From Arcicella sp. (lineage in GTDB: Bacteria > Bacteroidota > Bacteroidia > Cytophagales > Spirosomataceae), in assembly GCA_025454855.1 (NCBI GenBank), contig JALONS010000042.1, positions 1-34,233 on the forward strand: a stretch of 34,233 bases of DNA, read 5' to 3'. Numbering within the stretch: the first letter of the stretch is position 1; each line of letters starts with the position of its first letter. Shown piece after piece: positions 27,433-34,233 of the stretch. A program made the translations under genes and the position numbers. The notes under the pieces are model-generated. The model was not told the origin of the DNA. It made no database searches and was given only the letters and a program-made list of their open reading frames with translations.

Positions 27433-27467
27433 GTAAGCAGAGCGATTATTTTATCGGATAAAATTTT

Positions 27468-27794
27468 CTATATTTCAGTGCATAAAACTCCTTTTCTTCT
27501 ACGGGCAATGGGTAAAACCGTTTTGTTAGAAAGTACCACAAAGCCCTTTTTAATCTCTTTGATAAACTTACGATTAACCAAGTGCTTGCGACTAATACGC
27601 ACAAAAGTTTCAGCCTCCGTTTGTTGCTCAATGTGCAAGAGCGTGCGGGCGATAACTTTCTGTTTGCCAGATTTGAAGTGAATCCAAGAATAATTTATAT
27701 CACCCTCAAAAAAGAGTATTTCGTTAGAGTATAATTTAGTGCGATTTCCAATAAGAATGGGCGTTCCGAAGAAATTAGTAGGTTGTTTTTGCAT
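27468..27794 (-). CDS. Stand-alone LytTR DNA-binding protein
   Basis: 108 aa, essentially one LytTR domain: IxFFEGDxNYSWIHF strand, TLLHIEQQ helix, FVRISRKHLVNRKFIKEI, and a final beta hairpin ending in a basic run (IARRRKG). LytTR domains bind DNA through a beta fold. No receiver domain or membrane segment is present, so it is not a classical response regulator. It follows the 70-aa ORF by 36 bp on the same strand and probably shares its transcript. Target genes are unknown. Confidence 0.85.
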   Translation of the reverse strand: MQKQPTNFFGTPILIGNRTKLYSNEILFFEGDINYSWIHFKSGKQKVIARTLLHIEQQTEAETFVRISRKHLVNRKFIKEIKKGFVVLSNKTVLPIARRRKGVLCTEI

Positions 27795-27830
27795 CTTGAT
27801 AAGTTAGATTTGGTAAGACTTTATGTTATT

Positions 27831-28043
27831 TTATGAATGTTCCCCCTTTTCCCAGCCACCAATAACCCACTTATTGTTATCAATGAAAACGTTTTTTTCT
27901 TTGAGCATCACAGCCAAAATATGAAACTCGGGAAGCGGCAGTTTACTAAAAACATGAGAAGTTTGTGTTTCATCAATGATGGTCAGATAACCCTCTTTTC
28001 CATCAATATCCCAGCCAATGGTGTATTTTAGTATTCTTTTCAT
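27831..28043 (-). CDS. Small conserved-looking protein of unknown function
   Basis: 70 aa starting MKRILKYTIGWDIDGKEGYLTI. It has alternating hydrophobic strands and no signal peptide or membrane segment. I do not recognise a family. The case for a real gene is an ATG start, a good -7 box 28 bp upstream, and 36-bp spacing to the co-oriented LytTR gene. Confidence 0.55.
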   Translation of the reverse strand: MKRILKYTIGWDIDGKEGYLTIIDETQTSHVFSKLPLPEFHILAVMLKEKNVFIDNNKWVIGGWEKGEHS

Positions 28044-28071
28044 CTGTTACTTTAGTTTGATTTAGGTTTAT

Positions 28072-28079
28072 CAAAATTA
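28072..28079 (-). promoter_or_regulatory. Candidate -7 box for the 70-aa ORF / LytTR pair
   Basis: The minus strand reads TAATTTTG, a TAnnTTTG match 28 bp before the ATG at 28043. No -33 TTTG was found. Confidence 0.3.
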
Positions 28080-28206
28080 AATGAAAGACATTCCTTGTGG
28101 AATACTGTAAAAATGGTATTTTTATGTTTCAACCTACTGTCTATCAGGTAGTTTTAGCGAAATTTTGGTATATTATGTATATTTTCGTTTAAAATGATAA
28201 CCCCTA

Positions 28207-30144
28207 ATGAAGTCGATTTTTATAACCACTCTCTTATTATTTCTCATAACTATCACTCATGCTCAAAAGCCATCCCAACTGGATAGTTTAAAAAAAGTAT
28301 TGACAAACTTACCAGCAGAAGGCAAATCTTTTACGAGTGATACATTACGGGTGCGGGTTTTGTGTGAGATGGGGGAGGAAGGGCTATTTCTGATAGGAGA
28401 TGCCTCTGTTTCTATCTTAGAAGAAGCCCAGCGTATAGCCGATAAAAGAAAATGGTTAGGAGGTATAACAATGGTTCAAAATACTTGGGGAGTTTATCAT
28501 GCGGCTAAAAATGAATATATGCTTGCTATAGATTTTTTTTACAAAAGCCTACTATCCAGTACCGAATTAGACAATAAACTACTTATTGCCAAAAACTATG
28601 TCGGTTTGAGTGACTGCTACTCTTTATTGGGAAATCATAAAAAAGCTATTGATTTTAACATAGAGTCTTTGAAAATTTATAAGAATCTGAAAAAATTTGA
28701 ATCTTATTTGAGAGGTATCAATAGCTTGGGAATGCTTTATCATGATAATAAAAACTATCACAAGGCTATTACTATTTTTAAGAAAGGGTTGTTTCTCAAT
28801 AAAAGCTATCATTATCCCAAACTTGATATATTTTTTCTGTCGAATCTTGGTTTATCATTAACCCGAATGCAACGATACGATGAAGCTATCAAATGCTATA
28901 ATCAAATTTTGGAAAATAATCGTGAGTATCATAAAAATATAGACATTGTTATCTTTATATCACTCGCAGAAATATTTTCATTTCAAAACCAACCCCGAAA
29001 AGCACTTAGCTATTTAAAACAGGCAAAAAACCTTATAAAAACTGGACAGGGGGGGGATGATGCTATGTTATTTTTTTCAGAAGTGAGTTATAAAGTATAT
29101 AAACAACTTAATCAACCCGAAGAAGCTCTTAACAACTATATTATATACAACGAGATTAAACAAAGACATTCTAAACAAGATGTTGAAAAAAGAATCCAAA
29201 GTTTACAATTTGAATTTGATAATAAGAATCAGCAAAAAGAGATACAAACACTGAGGCGTAACGGGTTTATCACTTTGGGAATCGTTACTATTTTGGCTAT
29301 TTTCGGACTCATCCTTTTTAGAATTAATAAAAAACTAACCTCTAAAAATAATACCATTGAAAAACAAAAAGAAGAAATTACCGAGGTCAACAGACGTTTG
29401 GAAGTATTTAATAATGAGTTAGAGGAACAAGTAGAGCTTAGAACTGTTGAATTGAAAAAAGTTAATGCGGATTTACTCAGAAAGAACGATGAAATCATGG
29501 CAGCCTTAGTAGAAGGGCAAAAAATTGAGCGTAGAAGAGTTTCCGTAGAACTCCACGATAATTTGGGAAGCACCATTACAGCAATAAAGTGGCGGTTATC
29601 TGCTCTTGAACTAAGAAACTTGACGAGTAGCGAATTTAAAATATATCAAGATGTTATACAGATGGTAGAGAATGCTTATTCTGAAGTACGCTTTATTTCT
29701 CATAATATGCTACCTGCCGAATTTGAAAAAAAAGGCTTAAAAAAGGCTTTAGAAAAATTAGTCAGTGATATTAATATGAATGATAAATTTAAGCTCTCCT
29801 TGATATATAAGCAACCCGACCAATTCTTAGAAAATACAGTAGCTATTGAATTATACAGTATCTGTTTAGAATTAGTTAATAATATGATTAAACACTCAAA
29901 TGGTTCAGAAGGTGAAATTTATTTACTTGTAACAGCTAAAGCTGTGATACTGAATGTAAAAGATAACGGAAAGTTTTCTCATGGATTAAAAGAGGGTTTT
30001 GGGCTTAAAAATATCAAAGCTCGTATATTAAAATTAGACGGAGAAATTGATATTTTACTGACAGATTTAGGAACAGATATTATTGTTAAAATACCTATTA
30101 AACAGACTTCTCGTATAAACTCGGACAATATGCATACAGCATAA
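28207..30144 (+). CDS. TPR-containing HisKA_3-type sensor histidine kinase
   Basis: 645 aa. A Sec signal (residues 1-19, ITHAQ) exports an N-terminal sensor made of TPR-like helical repeats (about 75-330, for example YDEAIKCYNQILENN). One membrane segment lies at about 353-372 (FITLGIVTILAIFGLILF), followed by a coiled coil (about 375-430). The dimerisation domain holds the phospho-acceptor His450 in RRRVSVELHDNLGSTI. HATPase_c shows LVNNMIKHSNG, VKDNGKF and GFGLKNIKARI. NarL-type kinases like this pair with LuxR-HTH response regulators, and one is encoded at 33328-33987. Its 3' end overlaps the HopA1-like gene by 47 bp on the opposite strand. Confidence 0.92.
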   Translation: MKSIFITTLLLFLITITHAQKPSQLDSLKKVLTNLPAEGKSFTSDTLRVRVLCEMGEEGLFLIGDASVSILEEAQRIADKRKWLGGITMVQNTWGVYHAAKNEYMLAIDFFYKSLLSSTELDNKLLIAKNYVGLSDCYSLLGNHKKAIDFNIESLKIYKNLKKFESYLRGINSLGMLYHDNKNYHKAITIFKKGLFLNKSYHYPKLDIFFLSNLGLSLTRMQRYDEAIKCYNQILENNREYHKNIDIVIFISLAEIFSFQNQPRKALSYLKQAKNLIKTGQGGDDAMLFFSEVSYKVYKQLNQPEEALNNYIIYNEIKQRHSKQDVEKRIQSLQFEFDNKNQQKEIQTLRRNGFITLGIVTILAIFGLILFRINKKLTSKNNTIEKQKEEITEVNRRLEVFNNELEEQVELRTVELKKVNADLLRKNDEIMAALVEGQKIERRRVSVELHDNLGSTITAIKWRLSALELRNLTSSEFKIYQDVIQMVENAYSEVRFISHNMLPAEFEKKGLKKALEKLVSDINMNDKFKLSLIYKQPDQFLENTVAIELYSICLELVNNMIKHSNGSEGEIYLLVTAKAVILNVKDNGKFSHGLKEGFGLKNIKARILKLDGEIDILLTDLGTDIIVKIPIKQTSRINSDNMHTA

Positions 30145-31882
30145 TATTGGCTATTCGTAATTTACCTTCATCGTTTGGACAATACTCATAGTTTCCAAAA
30201 TTGTTTGAAATTGGATAGCCCATTTTGGCATAAGGGTAAAGTTTAGATGCTATTTGTGGGTCTTTATCTATTATATTACCTCTATATATATCATCAGCAG
30301 TAGGTAAAGTAATGGGATTATTTTTTCCAATAAATGAAATGATATTTGAAGCAAATGTATTTAATTTAGACTTCTGCTTTTCAATATTTTGAGGACTTGA
30401 CCATTTACTAACATCTTCAATTAAATTTTCAAAATCTTTAAGGGCTATATTATCCAATAATAGAATATATGAACTCAACATTTGTTTAAATTTATTCATA
30501 CGGTCTCTAAATTGTTTTGGTTGAATTTGCAGATTCGCTTTGTGTTCGATAATTTTTAAAACTGGATTTGTAAAGAATTTTCTATTGTGACTAATCTGAA
30601 TAATCTTACCTAAAAACCAATAAATTTCAGCCGTTTCAGTATCTGATAGCACCCTATATATTTCTTTTTCCTTCAGCCCCTCATCTTGGTAATAAGAAAA
30701 CCAGATTAGCTCCTCCTTTGTCTGCCAAGTAGCTTTCTCTATCAAGTCGAGGGCAAACTCCAATGCTAATTGATTATATTCATAAAAAATAGGATTCCCT
30801 GTTTTATATGTATGAAATGAGGGATTTAAGGAAACGGTTTGGTCAAAGGCTTCAAAATCGTAATTGAAATTGGTGTAAGGATTTCTGTAAAACTCCTTAA
30901 TATTATACCCTTCATTTTTTAATTGCTGTAGAATATTGTCAAGGGTGATTGTTTCGTTTCGCTCTAAAATTTTATTAATTGATTCTATAATGACATTGAC
31001 ACGCTGCATTCCAAAACTATCTTTTATGAAATAGGGGTCTTCTGCAAAACCGACTCCTTCGTAGATTTTTTTTACAAAAAGAGGAATATTAGTTCTGAGT
31101 ATTTCTTTTCGTAAAGCAAAACTTCTCAATTCAATGATGAATTCTCGGACATAGTAAAAATGATTCTGAGCCACGTATAAAACTAAAGTATCCCCCCTAC
31201 CAAAGTTGGACAGTTTAAAAGGGGTTTTCAACTGAAAAGGAATCCTTCTATCATTGAAAAAATCTTTAATTTTTTCAATGAACTTCTGCACCTCGTCTCT
31301 TTTAGGTTCTAAACTAAAATAGAATCTTATGATAGGTTCATAATAATTTCTTAATAAAAAATCACCATAAGTCTGAATGTAAAAATTATCTTTTTGCTTA
31401 AATACTTTGCGAGGTAAATAGACATATACAAATTCTTTTATTTGTTTTTTATATTCAGTAGTATCACTAATAGGTTCAAGGCTTTCTAATTCCCCCCCGT
31501 CAATGTATTCCCCTTCTTTTAGAATGATTTTTACTCCGTCTTGCATAGCTACTATTTCATTAGGTTCGATGGCGAGTGTTGATACATTCTGCTTAAACCA
31601 AAATCGTTTCACATTATACTTTAATTGATATGGTTTTATAGATTCAATATTTTGGGGTTCATTGAATTGAGTGGTAATATTTATCCTATGTATATAAATT
31701 TCATATAGTATTTTCGCCAGTCTTTCTATTTTTTTATTATCTGGCTTCCCATCTACAAAGGCATTATTTTTCCATTCTTCTTCAAGAAAAGTATCTTTGT
31801 TAAAAAAGTTTTTCAATAATATCTGTATATCTTCACGTAATGTGTTTTGCATATCATCATGTTTTAGAGAATTGGTAAACAT
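30098..31882 (-). CDS. HopA1-family protein, LanY-like candidate with a long C-terminal extension
   Basis: 594 aa, cytoplasmic. Residues about 180-305 carry the HopA1-family core: RRIPFQLKTPFKLSNFGRGDTLVLYV, then NIPLFVKKIYEGVGFAEDP, then DSFGMQRV. HopA1-family proteins encoded beside APH-like kinases are the LanY lyases of class V lanthipeptide synthetases, which remove phosphate from phospho-Ser/Thr to give dehydro residues. (HopA1 is distinct from the similarly named HopAI1.) The 290 residues after the core are a largely helical region I cannot assign, so the protein is longer than the simple family members I know. The start at 31882 overlaps the kinase stop by 19 bp, implying translational coupling; an in-frame ATG 10 codons on is an alternative. 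The family is fairly sure; the biochemical role is inferred. Confidence 0.78.
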   Translation of the reverse strand: MFTNSLKHDDMQNTLREDIQILLKNFFNKDTFLEEEWKNNAFVDGKPDNKKIERLAKILYEIYIHRINITTQFNEPQNIESIKPYQLKYNVKRFWFKQNVSTLAIEPNEIVAMQDGVKIILKEGEYIDGGELESLEPISDTTEYKKQIKEFVYVYLPRKVFKQKDNFYIQTYGDFLLRNYYEPIIRFYFSLEPKRDEVQKFIEKIKDFFNDRRIPFQLKTPFKLSNFGRGDTLVLYVAQNHFYYVREFIIELRSFALRKEILRTNIPLFVKKIYEGVGFAEDPYFIKDSFGMQRVNVIIESINKILERNETITLDNILQQLKNEGYNIKEFYRNPYTNFNYDFEAFDQTVSLNPSFHTYKTGNPIFYEYNQLALEFALDLIEKATWQTKEELIWFSYYQDEGLKEKEIYRVLSDTETAEIYWFLGKIIQISHNRKFFTNPVLKIIEHKANLQIQPKQFRDRMNKFKQMLSSYILLLDNIALKDFENLIEDVSKWSSPQNIEKQKSKLNTFASNIISFIGKNNPITLPTADDIYRGNIIDKDPQIASKLYPYAKMGYPISNNFGNYEYCPNDEGKLRIANIMLYAYCPSLYEKSV

Positions 31883-32808
31883 TTATCAATATTGTCATAG
31901 TAAAAATCATTTTTCTTCAACTCAAAAAAAATGATTTTGAAAAAAATATTCAATTTTTCTTTTTCTAAACCTTTATCGTAAGCATCCAGAAAGACATTAA
32001 TAAATTTTTTAGCCCAATTTATAGATTGAGGGTTGTTAATCTTATTTGTTAAAAATGTTGGACTAATAAATGCTACACATATCTCGAAAATAATAAAACA
32101 TAAATCATAATATGGGTCTCCTATTTCTGACATTTCCCAGTCTAATAGCTTAACTTCACTATTATCATTATCTGATATCAATATATTTTTGCCCTTTAAA
32201 TCATAATGAAGAAAATGTGTTTTCTTTCTATCCTTGAGAAATTGGGTTGTTAGCTCATTACCCCATAATTCAGGCTTATCACTTAAAAACTCATGCCATG
32301 AGTCCTCTGAATAATCCTTGAAAGAATCTTCGGCGTTGTATAATGCTAATTGATGTGTTTTTTTCATCACATCAGCAATATTTTTGAGAAGTTTTTGAAT
32401 AGATATATCACTATTTGGTATCAATAGTGCAAGTTCTCTCAATACAGAATCTAATTTTTTATATTCTGTTAATTCTTCGGTAATAGTAATATTGGCTAAT
32501 TTATCTTGATAGACAAGTTTAGGAGTATATGAAAAATTGATTTTGTTAAGAGCGAACTGTTCAGCGAGGAAATATTTTTTTCGTTTTACAAGGTCAGGTC
32601 CAAATTGTTTAAAAAAATAGGATTTAGAGCCTAAATAAAACTTAAAAACTATATTTCTTGAAGTAGAATCATGCTCTAATACACTAAGGGTTTTATAATC
32701 ACTACTTAGTAAATTACAGAATTCTGTATTTCTATCATCAACTAAATAGTGATTATTATTAACCCAAAATAGATATTCCAATACCGAATATCGAGATAGA
32801 ATTTTCAT
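31864..32808 (-). CDS. Aminoglycoside-phosphotransferase-like kinase, LanK-like candidate
   Basis: 314 aa with the APH/choline-kinase fold. The ATP-anchoring Lys is probably Lys67 in YFFKQFGPD. The Brenner motif HYDLKGKNIL gives catalytic Asp203, with His201 and Asn208. The metal-binding Asp is Asp223 in LLDWEMSEIGDPYYDL. All catalytic residues are present, so an active kinase is expected. The KQ form of the N-lobe strand and the adjoining HopA1 gene match the kinase (LanK) of class V lanthipeptide systems, which phosphorylates Ser/Thr of the precursor. The gene starts 11 bp after the proposed precursor gene and overlaps the HopA1 gene. A small-molecule kinase is the alternative. Base composition is notably A/T-rich. 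Confidence 0.85.
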   Translation of the reverse strand: MKILSRYSVLEYLFWVNNNHYLVDDRNTEFCNLLSSDYKTLSVLEHDSTSRNIVFKFYLGSKSYFFKQFGPDLVKRKKYFLAEQFALNKINFSYTPKLVYQDKLANITITEELTEYKKLDSVLRELALLIPNSDISIQKLLKNIADVMKKTHQLALYNAEDSFKDYSEDSWHEFLSDKPELWGNELTTQFLKDRKKTHFLHYDLKGKNILISDNDNSEVKLLDWEMSEIGDPYYDLCFIIFEICVAFISPTFLTNKINNPQSINWAKKFINVFLDAYDKGLEKEKLNIFFKIIFFELKKNDFYYDNIDKCLPIL

Positions 32809-32819
32809 GGGTCGAATAA

Positions 32820-33290
32820 TTATTTACAAGGTCCTCCAGTCTTTGAAACCGAGCAAGCAAATGTTTCATAAGTATTATCAGTATCCTTTAAAAATTTCTC
32901 ATATGAGGTAGCATCAAGTGTATTTACAGATTCATCTACAGCTAAATCAAATGCTTTTTTTATGGGAACCGTATTATCTTCTTTCGTCTTAACGAAGTAC
33001 CCACGAGCAGAATCATTTAGAATTATCTTGAACATTGTACAAGTAATATCACCGCCTTCAAATGTATCTGTAACAACAATATTTTTGTAAGGAAACATTG
33101 CCTGTATATTGCTCAAATCAATGTTGAATAGTACAAACTTTTTATAATCATTACTTTTAAATGTATCAACCGATGCGTCAAATACGACTTGTAGCGTAAT
33201 AAAATTTTTAGGGGGGCTGGGTGGCTGGAGTGCATTTAGTTCTGAATTAAAAGAGGCTTGTCTTCCATTATAGATTGCATAAATTTCCAT
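32820..33290 (-). CDS. Candidate RiPP precursor with C-terminal Cys/Ser/Thr-rich core
   Basis: 156 aa, no signal peptide. Residues 1 to about 137 form a long polar N-terminal region with several beta-like stretches (FITLQVVFDASVDTF, KFVLFNIDLSNIQ); I recognise no family. The last 19 residues are DNTYETFACSVSKTGGPCK. This tail holds Cys146 and Cys155 with Thr143, Ser147, Ser149 and Thr151 nearby, and TFAC and TGGPC are spaced like lanthionine rings. The gene lies 11 bp upstream of the APH-like kinase and one gene from the HopA1 protein, where a substrate gene is expected. The leader would be far longer than the usual few dozen residues. The alternative is an ordinary small protein partner whose cysteines are structural. 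That the gene is real is likely; the precursor role is an inference. Confidence 0.7.
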   Translation of the reverse strand: MEIYAIYNGRQASFNSELNALQPPSPPKNFITLQVVFDASVDTFKSNDYKKFVLFNIDLSNIQAMFPYKNIVVTDTFEGGDITCTMFKIILNDSARGYFVKTKEDNTVPIKKAFDLAVDESVNTLDATSYEKFLKDTDNTYETFACSVSKTGGPCK

Positions 33291-33327
33291 AAATATTTCT
33301 ATGTTTAAAAAGTGAAAAAATCAAATC

Positions 33328-33987
33328 CTACACCCCTTCCACCAATCCATGCCTAAGCCCCCAACGCATGAGTCCGATGGCAGTGCTTACGCCTACTTTT
33401 TTCATGAGATTTCGTCGGTGTGTTTCTACGGTGGTACTGCTGATGTGTAGGCGTTCGCCTATCTCTACGTTGCTGAGGTCTTCTACCACGAGTCTTAATA
33501 TCTCAATTTCTCGTTTGGTGAGGGGTATTACGTCTTCTATGCGGGTTTTGCCATTCGGGCTTTTAACTTCCTGTATTTCAGCCAATTTTTTGACAATCTT
33601 TTCACTAAAATATCTTTCGCCAGATACTACCGTTTTGATGGCTTTGATGAGTTCGGGTTTTTCGGCACTTTTCATTACGTAGCCATGTACACCTGCCTGT
33701 ATAGCCTCCCGAATCTGCTGGGCTTCTTCGCTCATGGTAAGTATCAAAATAGAAGGCGTTTGAGGTTTTTCTTGGAGTTTTATCGCCATCTCAATACCAT
33801 TCAACAAAGGCATATGAATATCCGCTAACAATACGTCCACTTTGTTGTTTTCAATGAACGACAATGCCTGCCAGCCGTTATTTACAATACCCATTATCTC
33901 AAAGCCTTCCGTAGTTTCTAAAAGTAAACTCAGGCTCTGAGCCACTAAATGATGGTCATCGGCAATTAAAATTTTAATAGTGGGCAT
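33328..33987 (-). CDS. NarL/FixJ-type response regulator
   Basis: 219 aa. The receiver domain has the acidic pair Asp10/Asp11, phospho-acceptor Asp56 (VDVLLADIHMP), the ILILTMS switch and the conserved Lys in GYVMKSAEKP. The C-terminal LuxR helix-turn-helix reads LTKREIEILRLVVEDLSNVEIGERLHISSTTVETHRRNLMKK. It lies 37 bp upstream of the candidate precursor gene on the same strand, so it may head the operon regulator-precursor-kinase-HopA1. The HisKA_3 kinase at 28207 is the natural partner by type, though it is on the other strand beyond the cluster. An inverted repeat upstream (34020-34046) could be its operator. Confidence 0.93.
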   Translation of the reverse strand: MPTIKILIADDHHLVAQSLSLLLETTEGFEIMGIVNNGWQALSFIENNKVDVLLADIHMPLLNGIEMAIKLQEKPQTPSILILTMSEEAQQIREAIQAGVHGYVMKSAEKPELIKAIKTVVSGERYFSEKIVKKLAEIQEVKSPNGKTRIEDVIPLTKREIEILRLVVEDLSNVEIGERLHISSTTVETHRRNLMKKVGVSTAIGLMRWGLRHGLVEGV

Positions 33988-34019
33988 CGTTTCGGGTTGG
34001 GATTGCTGATTTCAGAATG

Positions 34020-34046
34020 GGTATAAACTTAGGCATACTTTATACC
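34020..34046. promoter_or_regulatory. Inverted repeat upstream of the response regulator, possible operator
   Basis: ggtataaa (34020-34027) and tttatacc (34039-34046) form an exact 8-bp dyad with an 11-bp spacer, 33 bp before the ATG at 33987. The size suits a dimeric HTH regulator. No further copy was spotted by eye. Confidence 0.35.
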
Positions 34047-34233
34047 AAATGATTTGTTATTCAGGAATTTAAGAAACAAATCTGTGAAATCCAATCTTTT
34101 TTAATGTTACAAATATGTGTATCTATCCTTGAAGACAAACATGAGTCATCCCGAATTTTGGGAGAATTTAGTCCAAAGGATATTGTGAATGGCTACTCTT
34201 AATCTGTAAATCGGTATCGAAGCATTTCGGTAC

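Noticed and set aside
27433-27467. A/T-only near-palindrome between the Kir and LytTR genes as a terminator
   Set aside because: The stem (27448-27454 with 27458-27464) is 7 A-T pairs with a 3-nt loop, too weak to claim.
34104-34202. 32-codon plus-strand ORF near the right edge as an extra peptide precursor
   Set aside because: It has one Cys, no core-like tail and the opposite orientation to the cluster, with no promoter or neighbour support.
1-34233. CRISPR arrays, tRNA/rRNA genes and insertion sequences
   Set aside because: No regularly spaced repeats, no cloverleaf-like or rRNA-like stretches and no transposase reading frames were seen on either strand.

Overview
The window is a low-GC chromosomal segment from a member of the Bacteroidota, most likely Cytophagales. 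Pointers are the GH3-family protein, a signal-peptide S9 peptidase, SWIM-SNF2, TPR-type HisKA_3 and LytTR regulators, secreted GH29/GH16 hydrolases, and upstream boxes matching the Bacteroidota -7 promoter element TAnnTTTG. Start codons show no clear Shine-Dalgarno. The genus cannot be fixed from sequence alone.

Layout. 1-670: 3' end of a GH3-family gene broken by a 40-bp tandem duplication. 756-7378 (minus): Lon protease and a large SNF2 helicase with two SWIM fingers. 7558-9578 (plus): comEC, broken by a homopolymer frameshift and an internal deletion. 9640-12836: a Tat-exported Dabb protein, a Uup-like ABC-F ATPase and an SH3-like lipoprotein. 12933-13418: a RelE/ParE-type toxin-antitoxin pair. 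13469-17559: a lone nuoD, a PhoR-like kinase and purB. 17747-20030 (minus): a GH16 to GH29 secreted glycosidase pair. 20162-25485: uvrB, a HEPN-like unknown, an S9 peptidase and a small lipoprotein. 25707-28043: a secreted thioredoxin, a Kir-type K+ channel, a stand-alone LytTR protein and a small unknown.

28207-33987 is the most interesting block. Three minus-strand genes are packed tightly: a 156-aa protein ending in a Cys/Ser/Thr-rich tail (TFACSVSKTGGPCK), an aminoglycoside-phosphotransferase-like kinase, and a 594-aa protein with a HopA1-family core. Kinase plus HopA1 protein is the dehydration machinery (LanK + LanY) of class V lanthipeptides, and the tail reads like a core peptide. I propose a class V-like lanthipeptide or related RiPP locus. 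It has an unusually long leader, a HopA1 protein with a large extra C-terminal region, and no recognisable LanX cyclase, transporter or protease in the window. A NarL-type response regulator lies directly upstream on the same strand. A TPR/HisKA_3 sensor kinase converges on the cluster and overlaps its last gene tail to tail, so a dedicated two-component system may control it.

Intergenic DNA holds several strong hairpin terminators between convergent genes, a multi-arm palindromic element after nuoD, and four copies of a short dispersed repeat (consensus about GAAAAGYGATTTGCGAAAAA). No tRNA, rRNA, CRISPR array or transposase was seen.
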